Assembly (NCBI RefSeq): GCF_037975245.1 | Contig: NC_092572.1 | Location: forward strand, 25,021,989-25,081,988 | Reading direction: 5' to 3' | DNA from: Apostichopus japonicus | Lineage: Eukaryota > Echinodermata > Holothuroidea > Aspidochirotida > Stichopodidae | Length of the DNA stretch: 60,000 nt | Part shown: in pieces, positions 1 through 10,940 of the stretch | Layout: each line of letters begins with the position of its first letter | Numbering within the stretch: position 1 is the first letter of the stretch | Notes under the pieces: generated by a model | What the model was told of the DNA's origin: nothing | What the model saw: only the letters and a program-made list of their open reading frames with translations | The model's database searches: none | Translations under genes and position numbers: made by a program

Positions 1-319
1 CTCGAAAAGGCTCCCTTTCTGATCCACCTTCAACTTGTTAGTCTGACCGCCATACTGCGTGTAGCCATCTGGTCCGATAGGGCACCGCCCTGCGCATTCT
101 CTGCCTCGATACAACTGTGCTGGCCACGAGTGCAGCTCCTCCTCTGACCATCGTGAATAACTCCCATCCGGTTGATCCTCTCCATGTAAAGCTGCAGGCT
201 ATCCAGTCACTACTTAAGCTGTCGTCAAAAGGGGTTTACCTCAGTCATCTTGAACTGGTTTCCCTCCGCGCAGATTACAAAAAGTCATCATGTGATACAA
301 ATCCCACCGCTGACACCAG
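1..319 (-). mobile_element. Family A Ty3/Gypsy leader, inverted fragment
   Basis: The reverse complement matches the untranslated leader and first gag codons of the forward family A element at about 2660-2960, including the primer-binding-site region at 302-319. It is the internal side of an inverted copy whose remainder lies left of the window. Reading frames here are shadows or decayed. Confidence 0.75.
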
Positions 320-985
320 TGTAACGTCACCTTCTTGAAAAGATGGCAATGGAGAATATATTAAAATGCCCGTGGCACAGTGGTGTCGTTTGATCAAACC
401 TCCTTTAGCATTCAAGGGTCTTACCTTATTGTGCTTACAAAAGACGGATCCTATAGATATCCTTGTATTACGGAGAACGTTGACTGTCAATGTAATTACG
501 CAATACCTCAACGCAGCGTATAAACGCAGCATTGAACGAGGCGCTAAACGAATCGGTCACCGCAGCGTCCAACGAAACTCACAACGCCGCGATGAACGCA
601 AGGTACAACGCAGCGCACAACGCGGTGCTACACACCGTTATCCTATGTAAATACACTAACCAAAGACCGATGGACTAAATGACCGTCTTTTGGATCATTT
701 AACCTATCTTCCTGTCTGATAGCTCAACTAGGACTTATGCACTAATGCTGCTTATTGCGGACTGACTGAACTATATCCATTCACCGCAGTGCACTGATCC
801 TTACGAACGTACATACAGTTTCACACAGTTCAGAGCGAAAGTAATTAATGTTAGTAACGTGAATGTTAACAATCGGTTAATAAACGTTAATCCTAAATGA
901 AGTGTAATAGCGCAGTTCGATAACAATTGATACGACTTAAAAATGTATTAAATAATATTCGGAGCAGTTACGATACCTACAAACA
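320..985 (-). repeat. Family A LTR, inverted, truncated
   Basis: It begins at TGTAACGTCAC (320), the reverse complement of the LTR terminus GTGACGTTACA, and matches the reverse complement of the forward family A LTR, including the GCGTT-rich minisatellite (here CAACGC-type units at 510-640). Homology stops near 985, at the equivalent of about 1820 in the forward LTR, so roughly the outer 370 bp are missing. It then abuts inverted gag. Confidence 0.75.
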
Positions 986-999
986 ATAAGACACATCTA

Positions 1000-1447
1000 C
1001 AAGAAATATTTAGCCATCATCTCCTTCATCTTTAATGACGCATCTGGATTGGCACGACTTAGCATACGTTTGGTGTCGTGTGCTAGTTCGGGCATGGTTT
1101 CTGTGGGATTTCTAGATCCGTTTCATAGCATTGTCTTGAATACTTATGTTTGTTTCCGTTTTCCTGTTTCAATACATTAACTAGAAAATGGAATTTCCGT
1201 CTCTTAGCTGGTTCCAAATCGGCCAGATCTGCCTGCTTCGGAGCACCTAGACTTGCAGCAAGCTGTAGAGATCTACAACGTTCGTCCCATCTATTGAGTT
1301 CAGCTATTGGCTCGAACTGTACCAAATATTATTGCCATGTTATTGAGCCGTCAAAGGTAGGAGATGGGGTCCTGTGAGTGGTACCTATCGGCAATTGTGG
1401 CAATATTCTACTAGCATCTGCAAAACAAGCAAATTGGACTTACCTAT
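1000..1447 (-). pseudogene. Family A gag fragment, inverted
   Basis: On the minus strand this aligns with forward gag at about 3180-3640. The 80-codon frame at 1083-1325 shares the FEPIAELNRWDERCRSLQL block with the forward gag. It is a retrotransposon capsid fragment, interrupted by a frameshift and by insertion of the forward element immediately to its right at 1448. The rest of the same inverted gag and leader resumes at 7971. Confidence 0.75.
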
Positions 1448-2658
1448 TGTAACCAAACTAGCGTAGTATTTAAACTTTGAAGGCTATTCTTTAAGCTGTA
1501 TTAACTGTTTAAGTAATGTTATAATTCTTTGTCGGGAAGTCCCCGTTATCCTTCTAAGTTGTTTACTATGACGTAATAGTCGTGCACCTGGCCTTTCAGT
1601 CTCCGGAAGCTGGTGACCGCAACCCTTTGAAGTAGAACATTCCCACGCGCATAAGCTTAAGCCGATATTCAGGCTTGTATAGAAGGAACTGATGGTACGT
1701 ACAGCGTGGAACTCTTTGACAAAATCTCTCAAGACGTCTACGTACTATACGTTATCATATCATTTACTATTATCCAAGTTGGTAAGTTTCTAATACCACG
1801 GCACCGTGTATAACTGTTCGTAGATATTGTAAGCGCTCAGAATATTATTGAATACATTTGTGAGTTGTATAATTTTTTAGCAAACTGCGCTATTGCACTG
1901 AGGAAAATTACGCCCAGTTATTTAGGAGTAACGTTATTGACCGATTTTTATCACTCACGTTATTTAGTAGCGCTCTGAACTGCGTGACACTGTATGTACT
2001 TTAGTAAAGATCAGTGTTCTGCTGTGATTGGATATATTTCAGTTAGTCCGTAATTACGAACATTAGTGAATAGCCTAGGTCAGTTATCAGAAAGATACAT
2101 TACTGCCATTAAGTCCATCGATTGGTTCTTTGTATATTTATATCACTTAACGGCATTGCAGACCGTTAAGTTAACTCTGTAGCTTCGCATCTGTTTTCAT
2201 ATTTAGACGCTGCGATTTGCGTTGCGTTTATCGCCGCGTTTTACTTTGCGTTATACGCTGAGTGTGGCGCCTCGTTGAACGTTGCGTTTGGTGTTAGCGT
2301 TTATCGCCGCGTTATACGTTGCGTTCTGCGCTGCGTTGGGCGTCGCGTTGTACGTTGCGTTATACGCTGCGTGTGGCGCCGCGTTGGACGCTGCGTTGGG
2401 CGTTCCATTTGGTGCCGTGTTATACGCTGCGTTTAGACGCCGCACTGATGAGTTGCGCTAACATTTACGTTCTGCTTAACGCAAGAATAAGTGTAAGAAT
2501 ATTTAATGAACCAAGTAAGGAGACGGAGGTCTGAATAAATGGTACCATTGTGCCACGGGCACTTCAACATCTTCTCCATTGTCATCCTTATGTCGAGACT
2601 CTCTTCCGCCAACCCGATCTTTCAAGACTGCCCCACCAGACAGGGAAGTGACGTTACA
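1448..2658 (+). repeat. 5' LTR of family A element
   Basis: It starts TGTAACC and ends GACGTTACA, giving a 6-bp terminal inverted repeat TGTAAC/GTTACA. It is matched along its length by 6802-7970. It contains a GCGTT-based 12-bp minisatellite at 2206-2447. The start is sharply defined by the switch from inverted gag to LTR at 1448. Confidence 0.85.
2206..2447. repeat. 12-bp-period minisatellite inside the family A 5' LTR
   Basis: About twenty consecutive 12-bp units of the form GCGTTNNNCGNN (for example GCGTTATACGCT, GCGTTGGGCGTT). The GCGTT register is kept while the other positions drift. The same array is present in the 3' LTR and in the inverted LTRs. The arginine-rich open frame across it (2319-2534) follows from the repeat and is not called as a gene. 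Confidence 0.85.
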
Positions 2659-2659
2659 A

Positions 2660-2677
2660 TGGTGGCAGCTGTGGGAT
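2660..2677 (+). other. Primer binding site of family A
   Basis: TGGTGGCAGCTGTGGGAT lies one base after the LTR end, where a tRNA primer should pair. The inverted copies carry the same site with small changes. Which tRNA is used was not determined. Confidence 0.6.
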
Positions 2678-2766
2678 TTGTATCACGTGCTGACTGTTGG
2701 TGAACTAGGCGGCGACAAACCAGTCCAAGATGCCTGGTGTAAACCCCTTTGACGAAAGCCTAATTA

Positions 2767-3192
2767 GTGACAGGATGGCCTGTGCTTTACGGGGAGAAGA
2801 ACAACAGGATGAGAGTCTGTCAGGATGATCAGAAGAGTGGTGTCGAGGCAGAGAAACTGCAGGACGGTGCCCTATCGGAACGGATGGCTACACGGAGGAT
2901 GGCGGTTGGACTAGCAAGAGTGAAGGTGGACCAGAAGGGGAGCCCTTTCGAGGAGGAAGAACTTGGCTTCCGGTGGCAAGTAGTGTCGAGCAACACCAAG
3001 GATTCAGCGCCGGTGTTAACTCACGAGGTCAAAGAGAACCGAAATACTCGAAGAGCAAAGATGCGCCAAACAGTGGTCCACCAGCGTTTAACAATGGAAA
3101 CCCATTCATCGGCGACATGCGGCCGGCCGATGAGAGACACTTCGACGGAAGATAACCCCACGTGTACGGCGACGGTGGTGAAACTTACGTAG
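2767..3192 (+). pseudogene. Family A N-terminal gag or leader reading frame (141 codons)
   Basis: A charged open frame between the primer site and the recognised capsid region. The same frame (blocks such as MATRRMAVGL and VDQKGSPFEEEELGFRW) is kept in the inverted copy at 7999-8325, which suggests it was coding and not leader sequence. No catalytic motif is visible; I infer an N-terminal gag (matrix-like) part. It overlaps the next gag frame at 3162 in another register. Confidence 0.5.
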
Positions 3193-4074
3193 GTAAGGCC
3201 AATTTGCTTTTTGCAGGTGCTGACAGAAGATTGCTGCAGATGCCGATACGTAACACTCACAGGGCCCCAACTCCTACCTTTGACGGCTCAACACCATGGA
3301 AGGATTATTTGGCACAGTTCGAGCTGATAGCTGAACTCAATGGATGGGATGAACACTGTAGATCTCTGCAGCTTGCTGCAAATCTATGTGGTCCGGCGCA
3401 AGCAGTTCTGGCCGATATGGAACCAGTAAGGAGACTGGTGTTTCATTTACTAGTTGATGCCTTGGAGCAGCGATTTGGAAAAAGGAATCGAACAGAAGTT
3501 TTCAAGGCAATACTACGAAACAGATCCAGGAATCCCACAGAAACCCTGCCTGAAATAGCACACGACATCAAACGTTTGATTAGCCGTGCCTATCCAGATT
3601 CCTCATTAGAGAGGAAGGAGACGCTGGCTAAGGATTTCTTTGTAGACGCTCTTGGAGACAGTGACATCAAATGGAAACTATACCAAGCACGCCCGAGATG
3701 CTTAGATGATGCCGTGACTATAGCAGTAGAGCTCGAAGCTTTTGGCCTAGCAGAGTCAAAGAAATCTTCGTCCCGAAAACTAGCGGAACGTGCTGTTGGT
3801 GAAAAAGGTGGAGCCGAAGATGAAACCGGAAGTGGGTAATGAACTTGCGAAAACACTCATGACTGCACTGGAGAAGGGATTCCAGAATTTGACTCAACAG
3901 TTGTCCCGTATACAAACAAGTAGACCGAGTGGGCCAGGTAGATACAGAAGGAAGACGAACGACGGGAAGTGCTGGGGATGCGGTGAGACGGGTCATTTTA
4001 GTCGAGACTGTCTAGAGTGCAAGAAGGCACACACTTTCCCAAGAGAGTATAAACGACAGGAAAACAAAGAGTAG
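3162..4074 (+). pseudogene. Family A gag (capsid and nucleocapsid), frameshifted
   Basis: Two overlapping frames, 3162-3839 and 3790-4074, together cover a Gag. The first carries a capsid-like region, and the second a CCHC zinc knuckle of the form CX2CX4HX4C at 3970-4011 (first Cys codon 3970, last 4009). Gag proteins of Ty3/Gypsy elements form the virus-like particle and bind the RNA through this knuckle. The change of register near 3800-3840 is a frameshift that breaks the protein. Protease follows after a stop at 4072. Confidence 0.8.
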
Positions 4075-4130
4075 CCAGCCTCGAAGGGCAGAGACTGGCT
4101 AGCAGCAATGACACACCAACAAATATTACT

Positions 4131-5057
4131 TTGAAAAGTAGAGCATTGTCGGTAGGGCAGAACGGACTCTATGTGACAGGAAGGCTTGGAGGTGTCCAAG
4201 TGAATTTTCTTTTAGACACTGGAGCTAACATCACCTTGATAAGTCCTGAAGTCTACATGATGCTACCAGAACAAGGAAGACCAGCTTTAACAGACGTTTC
4301 TCTTGAGATGCACTTAGAAGATAGAAGATCCCTTGTTTTTCACGGCAGAGGCTATTTTCAAATAGAAATCAGTGGTGTAAAGGTGACACACGAAATCTGG
4401 GTGGCTAATATCGACACAGATGGCTTATTGGGATATAAGTTCCTGCAGATGTACAACTGTACCATAGACGCTGGAAACGGTCAGCTAACTAATGGTTGTG
4501 AGCGGCAACATGACAACAAGGAGAAGCCAACGGAAGGTTGTTGTAGGGTTGCACTTGGGGAAACCGTAGTGGTGGCACCAGAGAGCGAACGAGTGGTAAC
4601 AGGGAGGCTAACAGAAGAGGAACGATATCGAGGACCGGTTGTGACGGAGTACAGCGAGAGTTTCCTGAAACGTCATGGACTGATGTTAGCCAGGGTTGTG
4701 GTGGATACATCAGAGGAAGATGTGCCATTACGGCTATTGAATCCCAGTGCGATGCCAGTCACTATCTACAAAGGTACGACGGTTGGCTCGTGTCATGCTG
4801 TAAATGTAATTGATGCTAACACGGATAGGACATCAAGTTGTCGATCTGTATCGGAATCTTCGGGTTCAAGGCGGTCGTCCGGAGCAACAAGACGAATGGA
4901 GCTGGCGGAACATGTGAGGGATCTAACCGAAAGAAGTTGTTGCAACCTGAACAGGGGTCAACGGGAGCGTGTAACGGAGATGCTGGCTGAATTTGCTGAC
5001 GTGTTCGCGAATCTCCTGAATAACTGGGACGAACCAACTTGGCGAAGCACCAAATAG
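4131..5057 (+). pseudogene. Family A retroviral-type aspartic protease and linker to RT
   Basis: A 308-codon frame with the catalytic motif LLDTGAN (Asp codon at 4215) followed by the hydrophobic strand LISPEVY, typical of retropepsins that cleave Gag-Pol. The C-terminal half is the linker before reverse transcriptase. The frame ends at 5057 just as RT-type sequence starts in another frame (5039), so the polyprotein is frameshifted here. Confidence 0.8.
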
Positions 5058-5703
5058 ACATTGGTAATGCAAAACCTATTCGACAGGCAGCTAGAAGACT
5101 CCAAATTCATCAGAAAGCGGAAGCGCAAAAGGAAATATACAGAATGTTATGTGAAAACATTATTGATCCTTTATCTAGTCCTCTCCGGTGGTTTTGGTTA
5201 AGAAGAAAGATGGCTCTACTAGATTCTGCGTTGATTACCGGAAACTGAACGCCGTCACTACGAAGGATTGTTCCCTACCCCGTATCGATGACTCTCTGGA
5301 TACACTGGCAGGTTCGAGGTGGTTTTCCACATTTGATTTGAGCATTGGTTACTGGCAGGTAGAAATGGAGGAAGGAGACCGACCGAAGACGGCATTCGTG
5401 ACCTACAGTGGCTTTTATCAATTCAAAGTATTACCCTTTGGGTTATGCAACGCTCCCGCTACGTTTAAGAGATTAATGGAGATAGTTTTGAAAGGGCTTC
5501 AGTGGCAGACGTGTCTTTTGTATTTGGACGACGTCATAGTCTATACAGACACATTTGAGAAAGCGGTACTCAGGCTGACCGACGTTTTGGGTAACTACGG
5601 GACACCGGACTAAAGCTTTCTCCCAAGAAGTGTAACCTGTTTCAGAACCAAGTAACCTACTTGGGTCACATCGTTTCTCAAGATGGCATTTTACCAGATG
5701 AGC
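5039..5703 (+). pseudogene. Family A reverse transcriptase, frameshifted
   Basis: Pieces at 5039-5248 and 5188-5613, plus a short third-frame part to about 5700, form a Ty3/Gypsy RT. Visible motifs are [30 protein letters not shown] and the intact active-site YLDD (5521-5532), then TYLGHIVS. RT copies the element RNA into DNA. Two register changes, near 5200 and 5605, break it. Right after TYLGHIV the sequence jumps at about 5703 to integrase zinc-finger sequence, so the RT thumb and all of RNase H are deleted. Confidence 0.85.
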
Positions 5704-6496
5704 GGTGAGCGGGTACCGTCTAGGTGTGGAGAAGTGGTGCAATAATTGTGATACATGTGCGTCACGAAAGGGCCCTATGAAAAGACCGAAGGGGAAAATG
5801 AAGCAGTATATCTCAGGTGAACCTCTTTAAAGATGCGCTATGGACATAATGGGTCCTCTTTTAGTGTCAGACAGGGTAAATAAGTATGTGCTGGTGATAG
5901 TAGAATATTTCAGCAAATGGATGGAGGCTTATGCTATGCCGGATAAGGAGGCAGGAACAGTTGCGAAGATTTTGGTAGAAGAGTTTTTCTGTCGCTTCGG
6001 AATACCAGGTGAAATTCACACAGACCAAAGACGACAGTTCAATTCCCAATTGTTCCAACAGATGTGCTAACTTCTTGACGTCAAAAAGACCAGGACTACA
6101 CCATTTCATCCGCGATTGGACGGTATGGTGGAAAGATTTAACAGGACAATGGAGGCGGTGCTGTCTACGGTCGTAAGCGAGAATCAAATAGACTGGGATT
6201 CATGGCCTCCCTTTGTTATGATGGCATACAGATCAGCCGAGCACGAGAGTACAGGGTATTCCCCCGCTAAACATTTGCTAGAGCGACAAGTCATACTACC
6301 TTTACAATTTCACATCCCGAAAACACCTGATGAGACGACAAAATCGCTTAACCGGTACGTCGAGGAACTCGAACGGCGATTGAGGACAGTACATGAAAAT
6401 GCAAGGAAACATCTCAGGATGGCGAGTAACAAACAAAAGAGATTACATGACAGGAGAGCCTTTTTTCAGACCTATCAGGATGGAGATCTGATATAG
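5704..6496 (+). pseudogene. Family A integrase, broken
   Basis: It starts with the Cys-Cys half of the HHCC finger (about 5725-5765), then the DDE core. The first Asp is at 5843, the second Asp at 6023 in HTDQ (the usual following Gly is Arg), and Glu is in MVERFNRT near 6131. A stop at 6068-6070 separates 5840-6070 from 6116-6496. The C-terminal part is a charged helix. Integrase joins the DNA copy to the genome. The fused RT-integrase junction and the stop make this copy inactive. Confidence 0.85.
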
Positions 6497-6790
6497 CTCC
6501 TGAATACTACCAAGAAGAAATACCCTGTGTAGGACCAGGTGACCACTAACGTATTCCCAGATGGACGAATCAAGGCCGTGGTTGAAAGATTCCATGGGAA
6601 CGACGCGTGGAACTGAACCAGTTGTTTATATAATTTTGTAAATATGTTTGTAATGTAAATATGTTAATATTTTCTGTGTTATTGTTGTAAGTGAACGAGA
6701 GTGGTAGCCGTGTTATTCTAACGTAGGAGTATTTGTTCAAATTAATAGTTAGTTTCAAGTAAGTAAATGCGATGACGCATTATGAACTAA

Positions 6791-6801
6791 GGTGGGAGGT
6801 G
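6791..6801 (+). other. Polypurine tract of family A
   Basis: GGTGGGAGGTG lies directly before the TGTAACC start of the 3' LTR, where plus-strand DNA synthesis is primed. The inverted copy has its complement at 9715-9724. The ~295 bp between integrase and this tract are untranslated and hold nothing else I recognise. Confidence 0.75.
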
Positions 6802-7970
6802 TGTAACCAAACTTGCGTAGTATTTAAACTTTGAAAGCTAATATTTAAGCTGTATTAACTGTTAAAGTAATGTCAAAATTCTTTGTCGGGAAATCCCCGT
6901 TATCCTTCTAAGTTGTTTACGATGACGTAATAGTCGTGCACCTGGCCTTTCAGTCTCCGGAAGACTGGTGACCGCAACTATGAGGCTGTGTTCTTTGAAG
7001 AAGAACATTCCCGCGTGCGTAAACTTAAGCCATTATTCAGGATAGTATAAAAGGAACTGATGGTATATGCAGCGTAGAACTCTTTGACAAAATCTCTCAA
7101 GACGTCTACGTACGGTACGTTATCATATCATTTACTATTATCCAAGTTGGTAGGTTTCTATACCACGGCACAATGTATAACTGTTCGTAGATATTGTAAG
7201 CGCTCAGAATTTATTGAAAACATTTGTGAGTTGTATATATTGTTGGCTAACTGCGCTATTGCACTGAGGAAGATTACGCCCAGTTATTTAGGAGTAACGT
7301 TATTGACCGATTGTAATCACTTACGTTATTTAGTAGCGCTCTGAACTGCGTGACACTGTATGTACTTTAGTAAAGATCAGTGTTCTGCTGAGATTGGATA
7401 TATTTCAGTTAGTCCGTAATTAGGAACATTAGTGAATAGCATAGGTCAGCTATCAGAAAGATACATTACTGCAATTCAGTCCATCGATTGCTTCTTTGTA
7501 TATTTACATCAGTTAACGGCATTGCAGACACCGTTAAGTTAACTCTGTAGCTTCGCATCTGTTTTTATATTTAGACGCTGCGTTTGGCGTTCCGTTTATC
7601 ACCGCGTTATACGTTGCGTTATACGCTGCGTTTGGCATCGCGTTGGAGGCCGCGTTGGGCGTTGCGTTATTCGCCGCGTTATACATTGCGTTATACGCTG
7701 CGTTTGGCATCGCGTTGGGGGCCGCGTTGGGCGTTGCGTTTAGTGTCGTGTTCTACGCTGCGTTTAGACGCCGCGTTGATGAATTGCGCTAGCATTTACG
7801 TTCTGCGTAGCGCAAGAATAAGTGTTAGAATATTTTATGAACCAAGTAAGGAGACGGAGGTCTGAATAAACGGTACCACTTCGCCATGGGCACTTCAACA
7901 TCTCCATTGTCATCATTATGTCGAGACTCTCTTTTGCCAACCCCAACTTTTAAGACTGCCCTACCAGACA
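6802..7970 (+). repeat. 3' LTR of family A element, truncated at its end
   Basis: Direct repeat of 1448-2642. It lacks the last ~16 bp (GGAAGTGACGTTACA) present in the 5' LTR and switches at 7971 to inverted family A leader/gag. The truncation explains the missing target duplication. Confidence 0.85.
7573..7777. repeat. 12-bp-period minisatellite inside the family A 3' LTR
   Basis: Same GCGTT-registered 12-bp units as in the 5' LTR but with a different order and number, e.g. GCGTTTGGCATC, GCGTTGGGCGTT and GCGTTATACGCT. The 93-codon open frame at 7584-7865 is a by-product of the repeat. Confidence 0.8.
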
Positions 7971-8459
7971 GTCGGCGGCAGGTCGCCGACGAACGGACTT
8001 ATATTGTTAAACGCTTGTGGACCATTGATTGCAGTATCTTCCTCCATCGAGTCTTTGGGTTCCCTCTCACCTTGTGGGTTGACACCAGCGCATTTGTGTT
8101 GCTTGACACCACTAGCCACCGGAAGCCAAATTCTTCCTTCTCGAAAAGGCTCTCTTTCTGATCCACCTTTAACCTTTTCAGTCCGACCGCCATACTGCGT
8201 GTAGCCATCTGGTCCGATAGGGCACCGTCCTGCGCATTCTCTGCCTCGATACCACTTTGCTGGCCACTAGTGCAGCCCCTCCTCTGACCATCGTGACTAA
8301 CTCCCATCCGGTTGATCCTCTCCATGTAATGCTGCAGGCTATCCAGTCAATACTTAAGCTGTCGTCAAAAGGGGTTTACCTCAGTCATCTTGAACTGGTT
8401 TCCCTCCGCGCAGATTCCAAAAAGTCATCATGTGATACAAATCCCACCGCTGACACCAG
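7971..8459 (-). mobile_element. Family A leader and N-terminal gag, inverted (right half of the interrupted host copy)
   Basis: The reverse complement matches 2660-3125 of the forward element. The minus-strand frame at 7999-8325 (108 codons) matches the forward N-terminal gag frame in protein, including MATRSMAVGL. Together with 1000-1447 it is the older copy into which the forward element landed; about 50-60 bp at the junction are lost. Confidence 0.75.
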
Positions 8460-8885
8460 TGTAACGTCACCTTCTTGAAAAGATGGCAATGGAGAAGATA
8501 TTAAAAAGCCCGTGGCACAGTGGTTCCGTTTGATCAAACCTCCTTTGGCACTCAAGGGTCTTACCTTATTGTGCTTACAAAAGACGGATCTTATAGGTAT
8601 CCTTGTATTACGGAGAACGTTGACTGTCAACGTAATTACGCAATACCTCAACGCAGCGTATAGACAGCGTCGAACGAGGCGCTCAACGAATCGGCCAACG
8701 CAGCGTCCAACGAAACTCACAACGCTACGCTATACGCAAGGTACAACACAGCTCACAGCGCTGTGCTACACGCCGAAATCCTTTGTAAATACACTAACCA
8801 AAGACCGATGGACTAAATGACCGTCTTTTGGATCATTTAACCTATCTTCCTGTCCGATAGCTCAACTAGGACTTATGCACTAATG
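8460..8885 (-). repeat. Family A LTR fragment, inverted
   Basis: Begins at TGTAACGTCAC (8460) and matches the inverted LTR at 320-746, with the minisatellite at about 8650-8770. It stops at CACTAATGCTGC, where it switches to a second leader copy. Confidence 0.75.
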
Positions 8886-9074
8886 CTGCAGCCCCTCCTC
8901 TGACCATCGTGACTGACTCCAATCCGATTGTTTCTCTCCATGTAAAGCCCAGGCTATCCAGTCACTATTTAAGCTCTCGTCAAAAGATGTTTACCTCTGT
9001 CATCTTGGACTTGTTTCCCTCCGCGCAGATCACAGACAGTCATCATGTGATACAAATACCACCGCTGCCACCAA
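8886..9074 (-). mobile_element. Second inverted family A leader fragment
   Basis: Repeats the sequence at 8272-8459 with divergence. Its primer-site side abuts the LTR at 9075. The junction with the preceding LTR fragment shares GCTGC, which both parent sequences contain (compare 744-750 and 8268-8276). Confidence 0.7.
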
Positions 9075-9714
9075 TGTAACGTCACTTTCCTGTCTGGTGG
9101 GGCAATCTTCAAATCTGGGGTATGCGAAATATTGTGCTTACAAAAGACAGTTCTTATACTTATCCTTGCATTACGCAGAACATTAACTGTTAACCCAATT
9201 ACGCAATACCCCAACGCAGCGCCACATGCATCGTACAACGCGGTGCACTACGCGCTGCTACATGCAGCTTACAACGCGGTGCTAAAATAAATATCTGAGC
9301 ACTTATGATACCTTTGAACAGTCAGACATGGTGCCGTGGTATTAGAAACATACCAACTTGGTTGATAGAAATAATAAGATAACGCACCATACGAAGACTT
9401 GTACCTCGTTTCATATGATATTATGTCAAAGAGTGTCACACTGAATGTTACCATCAGCTCTATTTATACTATCTTGACCATTGGCCTAACTTTACGAGCG
9501 CGAGAATTTGTTACTTCAAATGGTCTTCCTGAAACCGAAAAGTCCAACTCTTCGAATTTAGGCTAGGTGCACGATTGTTAACATCATAATAAACAACTTA
9601 ATATGATAACGGGCATTTCCTGGCATAGAATTGCAACATTACTTCAAGCTTTAACATTAATAAAGCGTAACGAATAACTTTCAAAAGTTAAAATACAACG
9701 CAATTTCGGTTACA
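9075..9714 (-). repeat. Family A LTR, inverted, both ends present
   Basis: Runs from TGTAACGTCAC (9075) to GGTTACA (9714), the two LTR termini. It is only ~640 bp because much of the interior, including most of the minisatellite, is deleted relative to the 1.2-kb forward LTRs. The complement of the polypurine tract follows directly. Confidence 0.75.
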
Positions 9715-10206
9715 CACCTCCCACTTTAGTTCCTAATGTGTTTTCGTATATACTTGAAACTAAATATTATTTAAAATGAATTCTTCTCATACGTAAGCAT
9801 AACACGGCTAACACTCACAGCATAGACAGAGTAAGCATACTTACATTACAGACGTAATTTCAAAGTTATATACACAAGTGGTTCAGTTCCACACGTCGTT
9901 CCTCTGGAATCTTTCAACCATGACCTTGATTCCCCCGTCTGGGAATACGTTAGTGTTCACTCTTTGTTCCAACTGCTATCGTCTTCCAGGACAACGTTAT
10001 ACTCTTCTATAACATACAGGGACGATCGAGGGGAATGCCGGTTGACTTTTTTCCCAGTGGGTTGGTGGGAACTGGGGAAGTTTTCTGGCAGTTCTTTCTT
10101 CTCGCCGATTTCGTTCGCAGCGTAAGCGGATGGGCCCAGCGATCTTTGCCTTCCGTTTTGTCATTGCCATAATTCGGTCCGCTAAGGTTCTTGATCGGAG
10201 ATCCAT
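9715..10206 (-). pseudogene. Family A 3' end: post-integrase region and 3' untranslated region, inverted
   Basis: 9715-9724 is the inverted polypurine tract, and homology to forward 6540-6800 runs to about 9965. Beyond this, a 69-codon minus-strand frame (9997-10206) has no match in the forward copy; its basic N-terminal part and Pro-rich end could be the integrase tail that the forward element lost. I do not recognise a domain in it. Confidence 0.5.
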
Positions 10207-10226
10207 GTAGGGAATGCAGTGGCGGC

Positions 10227-10940
10227 TGTCATGGTTATTCCTAGGGGCTCTATTCCATGCGATTTAAAAACGAAACTAATTGGATACATTAACAGCCTAA
10301 CCGCGGCTAGTTAGTCCCGTACTTCTTAAGGAAATTTCATGAACTGGATTTAAGCGTCAGGTTATGCTTTGTTTGGATTTGTTTAATCTTTTGTGTATTT
10401 GCGTAAAACCTTTTGTTTATACACCTACGTCTCAATATCGTGTTGACCGGAATTGGTCACGTAACTCAGCAGCTTAAGCGGTTGTGGAGTTGTTAATTAA
10501 AATGTCCTCTCTAATTTTTGGAAGGCGAAATTTCGGAAGGGATATTTTTGGAAGTCACTCCGAAATTAGTTACCATGCAGAGGAGACACATTTAAAAGAA
10601 GCTTCATATTATTTTAACTTAATTCACCAGAAATTGCCACGAGATAGTAATCTAGTAGCTGGGCCGTTTGTGTAAAGGCAGTTATTTATTAGTGTTTGCG
10701 GTAGTAGATAAATTGTTAAACTTACTTTTTATTGGACACTGTCTGGGTGTTTACGCCTATCGTCGTCGCATCGTGATGGGAGACAAGTGTCAGGAGAGAG
10801 CTCTGGATGCTGTCGTGAAGCTAATTAAGAGTCTTTTTCATGTAATTAAATGTTTGTGTTATTTCTGTAGATGGCTGGGATCAATTTACCAGAGCATACA
10901 ATTAATATACTATGTCGTGAACTGTATTCAATATTCATAG
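10227..10940 (+). repeat. 5' LTR of element B, first part
   Basis: Starts at about TGTCATGG and matches 27423-28060 with obvious homology (shared blocks such as GTTTACGCCTATCGTCGTCG). It is cut at 10940 by element C and continues at 20284. The small open frames at 10484-10940 lie in the repeat and are not called as genes. Confidence 0.75.

Larger units (their letters stand above)
1448..7970 (+). mobile_element. Ty3/Gypsy LTR retrotransposon, family A, near full-length but defective
   Basis: Two direct LTRs (1448-2658 and 6802-7970) flank a primer binding site, gag with a CCHC knuckle, aspartic protease, reverse transcriptase and integrase, and a polypurine tract (6791-6801). Domain order PR-RT-INT is the usual Ty3/Gypsy order. 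RNase H is missing, all frames are broken, and the 3' LTR has lost its last ~16 bp, so no target duplication can be seen. It is inserted in an inverted relative of the same family. LTR-to-LTR divergence looks like several percent, so this is not a very recent copy. Confidence 0.9.

Noticed and set aside
117-338. 73-codon frame, repeated at 8257-8478
   Set aside because: Antisense of the family A leader. The similar frame in both copies reflects nucleotide homology; the coding strand is the opposite one.
2206-2447. CRISPR-like or coding repeat (Arg-rich 71-codon frame)
   Set aside because: 12-bp contiguous units without spacers, inside an LTR. The frame is a by-product of the GCGTT repeat.
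1443-7975. Target-site duplication for family A
   Set aside because: CCTAT on the left and GTCGG on the right do not match, and the 3' LTR lacks its last ~16 bp.
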